From the NCBI RefSeq assembly GCF_033115175.1, contig NC_084831.1, positions 41,572,002 through 41,636,001 on the forward strand: DNA of 64,000 bases, read 5' to 3'. Each line of letters starts with the position of its first letter. Positions within the stretch are counted from its first letter, which is position 1. A program made the translations under genes and the position numbers. The notes beneath the pieces are model-generated. The model had not been told where the DNA came from. It saw only the letters and a program-made list of their open reading frames with translations, and did no database searches. The stretch is from Lepus europaeus. Lineage: Eukaryota > Chordata > Mammalia > Lagomorpha > Leporidae. Positions 55,068 to 64,000 of the stretch are shown here, piece by piece.

Positions 55068-56750
55068 GTAAGTGAAAAGAGAAAGGGAGCTTGAGGGTCC
55101 AGCCGTGTGTTTGTGTGTATGTGTGTGTGTGTGTGTGTAAGCATGGTGGACTGTGCATTGTAAATCAGTGTGCTGATCATTTGTGTGTGTGTGTGTTTAT
55201 TAGTATTTTTCTTTTTTGAAAAGCAGAATTTACCTTCAAATATAACGGCACTGCATGCACACTGGGCACACATACTACCCCTTCTATCGAACACACATTT
55301 TAGCCAAGCTAGGTTGGTATCTTTTTTGACAATCACAATGTCACCGTCACTGTTGGCTGGCGTGTCCAATGCCTCTGTGAGCCTTCAACAGAATTATATG
55401 ACTATTAAAGTTAAAGGCACGTTTCTTTTTCAGTCTCATGCTAGGAGTGATGGGGAAGGCTAGGAATGAGGGGTGGAGGAGGTAGGATTTAGTACCAGCA
55501 GATGCAATTGTGAAACAGGACTTTGAGATGTGGTCGGGGAAGTGGAAAACCTTTCTGCCGAAGTAGTAAATCTATTTTTAGCATCATCTTTTTCTGAAAA
55601 AAGAAGCAGGGAAACTCCTTGAGTGCTGCTTCTGTCGCCTGATGTTGACCCCGAAGATATGGCACAAAATGGCATAATCGGATGCCACGAGTGCCCACTT
55701 TGACTTTGAATTTTCACCAGGCTTCAGAGCTGGGTATGGGGGGAGGCTGTAAATTCATATCCATCTCACTTATTTTTCACTAGAAAAGCCTGGGGAGGAC
55801 TTTTTGCTCTGCATAGATGTTATAACAAAGCTATGGTCTTTTTCCCATTCTTAGAGGATTGCCTTTGTCTGGCTGCTTGTTTTGATGGGTGTAAAACAAA
55901 TAAGATTAGACCGAGCAGCCCAACTGAAAGCGATAGCTGGGAGGAAAACCCAATGAAAGGTTGCCGGGGAAACGAACAGAGGAGAAGCCGAGTAGGGAGC
56001 AGGTGGCTATCATGAGAACACACTGCAAACAGTGTAAAAAAGGGGGGTGGGGGGACAGGACCTCGATTATCTTTGCTGTTCTTTGTGGCTGGCCCAACTT
56101 TAATTATTCTTAATAAATAGGTGTTAATTACGTTTCTAACTCTGGTTTACAGTGATTTTTAGAAATCTATTTTTAAGCATCTGTTCTGTCTCCCCTGGTT
56201 TTTTTTGTTTTGTTTTGTTTTGTTTTGTTTAAAAAACAGAGAAGAGGGGGAAGGGAGGGTAAGGATCTTGCTTTTTTCCCCCATTCTTTCCCCCTTTTCC
56301 CTGCTGTGAAATTGTACGTGAAAAAAATCGCAAGGAATCCTGTGAGGCCATTTGAAAAAAATGTAAATTATATTGAATGAAGTTGACGGAAGCATAATAG
56401 TGAACTCCCACAGCTGATAGGTTCTGAAATGATTTCTTAGAAATTTCCAGCAAATATTCATAGGAAAAATATTGGTAGAACAGACTTATTCCATTTTGTG
56501 TTAGGTGATACTGGTGCTTTTATTAAATCATGTTAATACTGTAGTTCTGGGGAGTTCATTGTGTCTCTCATTTTATATCCCAAGTAGAAATTACTTTTAA
56601 AAATAGCAAATGAAAAGCAGTATCCTAACCTTTTGCTTCCCTTTCCTCCCCATGCTTCCAGCCATCAGATCCTTCAGGCTGTACCTTACAACCACTGCCT
56701 TCCATTTAGTATTTGGTACTGGTTCTGGTCTTGACATTAACTAAGTGAAA
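55068..56750 (+). other. ELAVL4: ELAVL4 intron 1, proximal part
   Basis: Repeat-free intronic DNA with blocks that look constrained, for example 55,850-56,030, which is CpG-containing ('agaccgagcagccc', 'gaaagcgatagc', 'gttgccggggaaacg'). A (TTTTG)n tract lies at 56,203-56,230. No further ATG|GT-type leader exon with a strong donor was found. Confidence 0.55.
55102..55140 (+). repeat. (TG)n microsatellite just after the splice donor
   Basis: Imperfect TG repeat beginning about 35 bp downstream of the MEWNGLKM donor, with a second short (TG)n at 55,181-55,197. In RNA these are UG repeats, the binding preference of TDP-43 and CELF proteins. A regulatory effect on this donor is inference. Confidence 0.85.
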
Positions 56751-59700
56751 AAGCTGATTGCCTGTGTGTGTGTGTGTCTGAATGTGTGGGATCCATGTGT
56801 GCCCTGAGTGATAGGCGTTTCTGGCTTTTCTGAGTGTGTTTTACTAGTAGTCTCTTTTCCCATGATGGTGGGTACCAGGACTGAAAGATATAGTACTTGG
56901 GTGAATAGGAGGTAGTATAAAAACAATTGAAACCGTGATCTGGGTTTTTTTGTTTTTGTTTTTAGTTTTTGATTTTTCAATGAGTGACAAAAGAGATACA
57001 TTATCCAACAGCTAATTTTAATTTCAAAAAAGAGAGATTAAAAACACTGAAATACATTAGAAGGTTAGGAAATATAACTGGATTTATTGAAAGTACTCTT
57101 AAATTTTACTCTCTCCATTGCAAATTAACATATACATACATGTTCACACCCCAAACCCATTTGTTTTCTTTTAGATGCTGCTTCTTGTTTTGTGTTTTTA
57201 CTAGGAGACTTAAAATTTTTGTTTTGATTTATGAGATAAAAATAAATGAACATATTTTGGTCAGACATTTGAACTTTGCTCTCAGATGAGTGCATAAACG
57301 TCATGTTGTCATTAAAAATAGGATTTTTTTTTCATTATCCTTAACATATTCTTTTTGTATTTTCTGAGAATTTTGGGGCAATTTTTAGTTAGGAGAAAAT
57401 AATTTCCATACTAACTGTCATTCTTGGCTCGGGTTGTAAAAAAGACACGTGGTTCTGCTGCTGACCTTTCTCGCTTCTTTGTCTTAAAAATATTAATGTC
57501 TACTACCTGCATGTGGAGATGTGCACAAGGCTGGAGTGTACATTTATTAAGAAGTGAAAATCTGACTGGAAATATTTGTGCAACAAGCATTTGACTACAT
57601 GGCAGTTTAATGAACACAATGTCTGTATATCTCATAGTAATATAATGGCTAAATCACTTAATATTTGAATTTTTGAAAGTATAAAATGAACATAAGTGGG
57701 AAGTGGCTGAAGAAATACTTTTGAGAATCATTGGTTTGCAAGATGATTTTAAGATCTCACCAAAAAAAGGCCAAATAAACAACTTAACCATTCATTTGTA
57801 ATCTCAGTCCCATTCATTCCTAAGTGCTGTTCATTCAAGTCATACTCCTGGCTAGATAAGATGGGTTTGCTTTTGTCTATGATTTTTGCCAAGGCTTAAA
57901 ACTTTTTTCTCTCCCTGTAACCCTTCCTAGGCCCTTTGAATATTAGAGGTTTGTTATGAGGATGGCCAGACTGTCCTGAGATAGTAACAACAGAGTATTT
58001 TTAAAAAGAGAGAAAAAAAGAAAATGAACTACACATTTGTATTTTAGCTCAAAACTCAGTCTTGAAATAGGATTTGACACATGTCAGACTTTAGATATTT
58101 TAAAGGTAGGCTATGTATTGGGGATAGTCTATTTGAAATCTCAAATCTAGAAATCATTGCATGAATGGTGCTTTGTGTGTGTATGTTCAGTATTTCTAAA
58201 AGGATTTGTGGGTGAATTGAGGTGTTTTTCTCAAGTTAGAGTTACTATGAACAATGAAAGGGTTTCCTCAAGGCAAGTCCTTTTATTTGGTTTGATTTCC
58301 TCCCTTTTCACTTATCTTCTTATTGAGGGGTGGATTCTCTTCTTAAGTGTAGACCAAATAATGTTCCTTCTAAGAAGAAATATACTGCTTCACTTAGCCC
58401 TTGGCATCTTAATGCCTTATTCTAATTTTTTTTAAGAAAGTGAAACAAATTACCTTTGTGTACCACAAAAAAGGAATGGAGGTCTTGACAGAGGTCATTG
58501 TACATGGATAGAAGTGCTTTGGGCTTGACAAATTTCTTCATCAATTCCAATGATCTGTGGCCACCAGACACTTAATTTCTATGCTGGGACATTTAAGATA
58601 TATATTTGTTGGTGAACTGGCCAGCGGATGCTACAAACAGGAGTATGTGCTGGCAAATGCTGCAATGCAGTATTTTTTCCCAATGTCATCGGGAGTTTTG
58701 GGGGTAAGAAGGGACATGATCATTCTCAAGTTTTTATCTTACTATTTTCCACTTGAGAGGGCATGTTGTAAAGAATTGGTAAATTTCTCTTTTGAAAGTA
58801 AAGTCAACCTTTTATTGCTCACTATGCATCCCTCCATGCATTTGATGGATATGTGGAAGGCATGTGGCATGTGTGCAGAAAAAATAGAGGGAGAAAGACC
58901 CTAAGTATCAGTGTATTGCTGGATTCTTGGGCCTGTCTTAGGTTTTCCTTATTTGGTATTACCAAATGTGCATACACACTTACATTTAAGTATATGTGCA
59001 ACTATAAATGGAAAGAAAATCAAACTGAGCTTCTTCCTATAAGTGGTTGCTTCTGTTCATGAGCTCCAAGAATTCTCCTATTCAAAAAATCCCAAACTTC
59101 AATTTTTAATCAAAAAAGATATATCCAGGCCTTACAGACCTATAAGTAACCAAACACCTTTTATCAAATGCCACTTGAGAAACTGTAAACATACAAACTT
59201 AGGACAATATTTGTGAGCTAAGGGCTGCCCTTTCAATCAAGGGGTTGGGTTCAAATTAAAATATGTGTCTGTATATAGAGAGGGAGGGGGGAAGATTGTT
59301 TTCTTTGAAGGCATTTGAGTCTAGTCACCATTGGTAAAAGTAAGGAGGAAGTAAAGTGATCATGTTAACATCCTATACTTTGTTGTATGTGTGTGTGTGT
59401 GTGTGTGTCTGTGTTTTAGGAACATTCTTGCATTTTTGAAATATCAGCATATTTTAAGCATAGTACTTTTATAGGTCAGTGACTTTCTAAGGTTGAAAAA
59501 AAGGTGACCTGTGGGTGGGCAGAAGTTAACATAAGCAGTAAATGTCTTAAATCAGCTATTTAGCAATGAAAATGAAAAATAAAAGGGTTGGAGGACGAGT
59601 TGAAAGAGGCACCAACATGTGGAGCTGTGCCTTTCCAGTATAGGAAATGAGTGATAGATTTGAACTAGTGCAGTGTGGGATGCCTGATAATTTCTCAGAA

Positions 59701-62430
59701 CCTTGACTTTGCAGGTTCATTACTTCCTTGCTTGCTTGTTCACACCTTTAATTGTATCCAGTTTGGGATGCTGGTTGGGGGCAGGCGAGATGAGCCATTT
59801 TGTTTGTTGTTTACTTCATTAAGTATTCAAGTGGTGTGTTCACAATAGCTTTGGATCATCAGTGTTAGGAATCAAGCACTTTTGAAATGAAATTGTTACA
59901 AAAGAGCAAAACATACAAAATCAGTCAGCCAGCTAGCTTGCTTTGGATGTTCACATCTATTCTGCTTAATCATAATATTTATGTTGTTCTTTGTACATTC
60001 ATTAACAAATAATTTATGTAATATCAGTGCTCCTAATAGGCTGGTAACTTAATCTGTCTATTTATCTATCTTGTACTCCCTACCCTACTCTTGAGGTTCT
60101 TCCTTTACCTAGACCATTTTAGGACTGACCATTTTTGCTTTAGGGAGGCTTGTTGTTCAGATCTTTGTTGTAGAGATAATCCCCGATCCACAAAGGATAC
60201 CCCTCTACAAGGATCAAGAAATGCTGAGAGCCATAAAGGAATTCTTAAATAAATTTTGAATGAGAAAGCAGTAAAAGAAAAAAAAAATTGAAGAAATAAG
60301 GTCAGTGTAATCGTTGTGCTTGCATTTTTGTGTTTTGTCTCTAGAAAGCTTTATTTTTAACCACAAAAGTAAAATGCAGAACTAGCATATGTGACTTTAT
60401 TTAATGGAAAAAATTATATGTCATAGGTTCATCTGAAAATAACTTTCCTTGTACTTCAAGTTTGAAAAGTAACACTGAAACTCAATCTTAATTTTTAAAT
60501 TTTTCCTTGTAAACTAAAAAAATTTAATTCATAAATATTTTTATGGGAAGTTTAGTTCTTTTTTTCAGGATATAGGAAGCAGAGAAACAATCACAGCCAA
60601 GATGGTAAATTCTAAGAAATAAGCCACATCATGGAGTTTCCTCTGTCTGCACTGTGGTGGCATTGAATCCTCTCCTGCTTCTGTGAATCAGTTACGGTCT
60701 ACTTTTGTCTACTATCTTGTAACAACTAGCCCTTGAAGTCGTCTTGCCAACAACATTTATAATGGAGAATGGCTATCATTTGTGGTGGGGTGAAGATGCA
60801 TTTTTTGAGGACTTAATATGTTCATTTCTTTGGAACATGGACTTGAAGGTCACTATTCTTTTTTTTCTTTTGACACTGATTAAAAGATGTCATTAGAGGA
60901 TAAGTCTTTGTCATTTGGGATAGTTAAGGTGAGGGATTTTGAGGTTGCACATTTCACAGTGAGGTTTGTGTCAAATTATGATCTATTGGGACATTCAAGG
61001 AGGCATGGAGAGATGTTTATTTGTATTTATATGAATCTAAGCATGATTTCAAAAGATAGAAATAAAAAACCTTCTGGACATTTAAGGGTTCTATTTATCC
61101 AGATATTCAATCTCAGGAAAAAGTAAAGTTGACAGAGTTAGAAGGAACTCGTCTTCAGTCAAGTGAACATGGAGCTTGGCTGGAACTTGTTAATTTTACA
61201 GAAATAGGAACACTTTGCTTCTTACAGAAAAAAAAAAAAAATGACTCTTTGAATACCTTTCCTCGTTTTCCCTCCAGAAGCACCTGGGCAGATGTTGACC
61301 TTCTTGGCATGCCCATGTGCAAATTGGCATTTTGATAGTGGAGGAGAAATCACAGTTTCTTGTCATACGCATCCAGCTACCATGTACTTGGAGTGGAGGG
61401 AAGTGTAGATTGATGGCTGTGACCTCCGGTGTGTCATAGGATATGCCAATAATGTCTTCTCAAGAATTCTGTGTTTTCCTATGCTGCCAGTCTAAACCTT
61501 TCAAAGTTTTGCTTTCTAATTTGTACAATAAAAATAATAACAACCTTAGTTGAACTTTTTTTTTAGTGTCCCCTTTGAAGATGCAGCAGTAGTAAATATG
61601 GCTCTACTGATAAACTTTAGCTCTAAGTGCTATTTAAAAGTCTGTAGTGGAAAGGCTAAGAATTTGCAATCTTTACTAATGAAACTTTCATTAGAAAAGT
61701 GCTCACTTAAAATGGAATAAACGACTAAGTCTCTGCAATTTGTGATTTTGACCAGCTTTGACTCATCCTTTCTTATGTTACTGTTTGTAATGCAGCCAAC
61801 CACACATCTAAAATTCTGGATTTTGTACATGTCTTCAACATTAATTATCTCTGTTGATGCACTGGGTACAGACAGTACAATTCCCATAAGTCCAGATTCT
61901 TACTGTAACACCAAAACAAAAGTGATATTTATGAATAATATCGGGAAAGTTGTCCTCATAGTAACTGTTCCCCAAAGGAAGTTTTACATAAATGTGCATT
62001 TATTATTCAGGATATTAAAAGGGAATCCTTAGCTTTTATTTTTTTAATTTGGGCTAAAATATGTAAATTGGTTTTATTTTGGAGTTGCTCTGTTTTAGGT
62101 GGCTTTGGGGGAGAATAACTTTCTAACTTGATTATATTTTAATCACTTTTACAGTGGAAAAGTTTCCAATACTGAAATCAACCAGGTTACTGTGATTAGG
62201 ACCCAGAGGGTCAGTGTGCAGATGGGACTAAAAACATGTTATATTGATTTGTACACATGCAGGAAAAACAGATTTGTTTCTACCAGATACCACTCTTTCT
62301 GTGTCTTTGTTGGCAAGGCCAGCTAGCTCAGAAGCTTCAAAGCCACGAATTTACCTCTGGCCCCAGGGGACTTCACAGTGTTCCTGTAGCCTCTGAAGAG
62401 AGTTCTTTAGCTTAACGATCTCTCTAGTGC
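56751..62430 (+). other. ELAVL4: ELAVL4 intron 1, continuing
   Basis: AT-rich intron with no recent transposons. TG microsatellites occur at 56,762-56,778 and 59,388-59,410. Short frames (for example 58,157-58,435 and 58,557-58,904) have no recognisable domains. Exon 2 of ELAVL4 is not visible. Confidence 0.55.
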
Positions 62431-62610
62431 AAAGGACCTCAGAGTCAGGTAGATGTGAGCTAAAATCCTGACTTATCCTAATTTATAATTGAGTGTTCTT
62501 AGATGAGGAACTTCAACTTTCAGAACCTCAATTTCCTCATCTTTAAGATAGGAGTCGGATGAGAAAAGTGTTTGAAGTCATCAGTCATAGATGCATCCTG
62601 AAAACTAAAT
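62431..62610 (+). repeat. MIR SINE (ancient)
   Basis: 'caaaggacctcagagtcaggtagatgtgagc', 'gaacctcaatttcctcatctttaagatagg': a plus-strand MIR inside the ELAVL4 intron. Confidence 0.75.
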
Positions 62611-63804
62611 GTGCTTAGACAATGTTAGGTACCATACAGTCTGTCAGTCTTTCTGTCCATTGGCAAAGGTCCTTCCCCAGGAAGAGACCAATCTGCCTAT
62701 GGCAGATGTCCTGGGAAGTGACATTGCATACAACCCTCATAGTCTTCATCCTCTCCTGAGCAAACGGGGGGTGGGCGATCATGGTGAGACACAGGAGCTT
62801 TCCAACACAGGCAAGACCTCACCAATTCTCTGGAATTGTGTGGCTTTTATTAACTTTTTTTTTTCTTTTTTGCATCCTTATAAGGTTTTGCAAAGTACAC
62901 GCATGATCTCCTTTGCAGTTAAAATTAACTTGGAATTTATTTATCAAGAGAAAATAGATGAATATAAAATTAATTTTAACCAGTGCTTTTTTTAAATTTC
63001 TTGAAATAGCCTGGTAGGTAATTTAGAAGTCACTGAGAAAGAGTAAGAGAAGGGTTGTGCTTAATTGATATGGTTTCATCTTTACTGTCTAAAATATATA
63101 TTGCAACTAATGAGTTTTTTGACTTTTGCCAAGAAATTAACTTACTTTGGATCTATCTTGCCACTTCACCACATTAGCTTTTCTTCTATATCCCTTTGTT
63201 TTCCTCGTAGGCTGAATTTTGAAGTTCTGTTTCTCAAGGAGTGGTGAAGAGGTTGAGGCAAAAAGTGGCTTAATGAGATTTTTCTAACTTGCCATCAGTT
63301 TTACTTCCTCTGCTTGGTGAGGCAGGATGATGGATGACTTTGGCAGTGCAAACAGCTCTAGAAGTGATCAGATTGACTGAAGAGGTGTGCGGGATGTGAG
63401 CAGAATGCTGGCCTTCAATTTATTACCCTCCTATTTGAAGGGGGAAAAAAAGGAAGGAAAAACCACTGCAAAGACCCTGACATAGTTGTTGTTGATTACA
63501 TACATTTGAAATGAGGTAGCAGGGGGTGTCAGGCCAAACCTAATTTTGTGCCCTTTTTTCAAGACTCTCAAGGGGGAAATAAAGAGCGTAATAAATAAAT
63601 TGACGAATTATTCTAAATTGAGACCTATTGCTTTACCTTTAAGAATGGAGAAATAAAACAGTTTGTTCCTGAAGGAGTTCAAGACTTAAACTGAAAACAC
63701 AATCTTAGAACATTGTTTAGTGTCACAGATTTTGAATTTCACTTCATATACGATCATGGAAAGGATATGAGTGGGAGTTACTTCTTTTCTTCAATTTAAT
63801 CCTT
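62611..63804 (+). other. ELAVL4: ELAVL4 intron 1, distal part in window
   Basis: AT-rich unique DNA. A T-run at 62,848-62,864 and an A-run at 63,445-63,451 are simple. No exon recognised. Confidence 0.5.
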
Positions 63805-64000
63805 AGAGGAAGTAGGTGTTCAGCCTAGCAGGTATGACATCTGCATCCCACATTAGAGTGCCTGGGTTCATCTCTCAGCTCCAGCTCCTGAGTCTAGTTT
63901 CCCACCACTGCGGAACCTGAGAGGTGGTGGTGATGGCTCAAGTAGTTGGACTCCTATCACCCACAGGGCCTACCTGGATGATGTTTCCAGCTTCTGGCTC
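63805..64000 (+). mobile_element. CSINE: Old CSINE, cut by window edge
   Basis: 'gtaggtgttcagcctagcagg', 'catctgcatcccacattagagtgcctgggttc', 'tggctcaagtagttggactcc', 'ggatgatgtttccagcttctggctc'. This is the older CSINE subfamily, plus orientation, with the 3' half beyond the window. It is the first SINE after the 17.6-kb gap. Confidence 0.8.

Noticed and set aside
58157..58904. Two 92-115-codon frames in the repeat-poor zone as novel small genes
   Set aside because: No domain, no consistent splice signals or strong start context, and length within chance expectation for AT-rich intronic DNA.
60598..60615. 'caagatggtaaattc' as an ATG|GTAAAT donor
   Set aside because: Weak donor (GTAAAT) with no open frame or constrained block upstream.
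1..64000. AGBL4 exons (the gene flanking ELAVL4 in human)
   Set aside because: I looked for its start region on the minus strand but recognised no matching exon. It probably lies further upstream.

Overview
This is mammalian nuclear DNA, almost certainly from a lagomorph and most likely European rabbit (Oryctolagus cuniculus). The left 46 kb is packed with the tRNA-derived C-repeat (CSINE) SINEs that are specific to lagomorphs, together with 5'-truncated L1 elements whose 3' UTRs look like rabbit L1. I count about 37 CSINE copies or fragments between 154 and 46,150, many with recognisable target-site duplications (TSDs). Several are nested, and beneath them lies older MIR, L2, MaLR-type LTR and L1 ORF2 debris. 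No intact protein gene lies in this part. Almost every open frame there is a translation of SINE or L1 sequence.

The right part (about 46,150-63,800) is different: essentially free of recent SINEs and L1s, AT-rich, with many blocks that read like constrained non-coding DNA. It holds the alternative 5' leader exons of ELAVL4 (HuD, a neuronal Hu/ELAV RNA-binding protein) on the + strand. Two short coding ends are recognisable. One is ATG-GTT-ATG at 54,294-54,302, followed by a GTAGGT donor, giving the MVM start. The other encodes MEWNGLKM at 55,044-55,067, followed by a GTAAGTG donor. Both end in ATG with the splice junction in phase 0, as needed to join the common ELAVL4 second exon (starting IISTMEPQ), which lies beyond the window. 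A third, untested candidate leader exon ends at 51,490 with the same ATG|GTAAGA architecture and phase, after 39 open in-frame codons.

Upstream of the MVM exon, a 455-bp stretch contains five CANNTG E-boxes, including CAGATG and CACCTG, plus two CCAAT motifs and a TATA-like element. This resembles the neurogenin-2-responsive HuD promoter described in mouse. The first ATG downstream of the predicted start site is the MVM start codon, in strong Kozak context.

Layout: 1-4,184 ancient DNA with one CSINE; 4,185-6,085 a MaLR-like LTR split by a nest of four CSINEs; 6,086-42,426 CSINE-rich DNA with L1 3' UTRs, an ancient L1 ORF2 tail and an MLT1-like LTR; 42,427-43,838 an L1-type 3' UTR carrying a decayed retroviral gag zinc-knuckle segment; 43,839-46,147 the last CSINEs; 46,148-63,804 the repeat-poor ELAVL4 5' region; 63,805-64,000 an old CSINE running off the edge. 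All calls were made by reading the sequence. Repeat family names are from memory, and the boundaries of old repeats are approximate.
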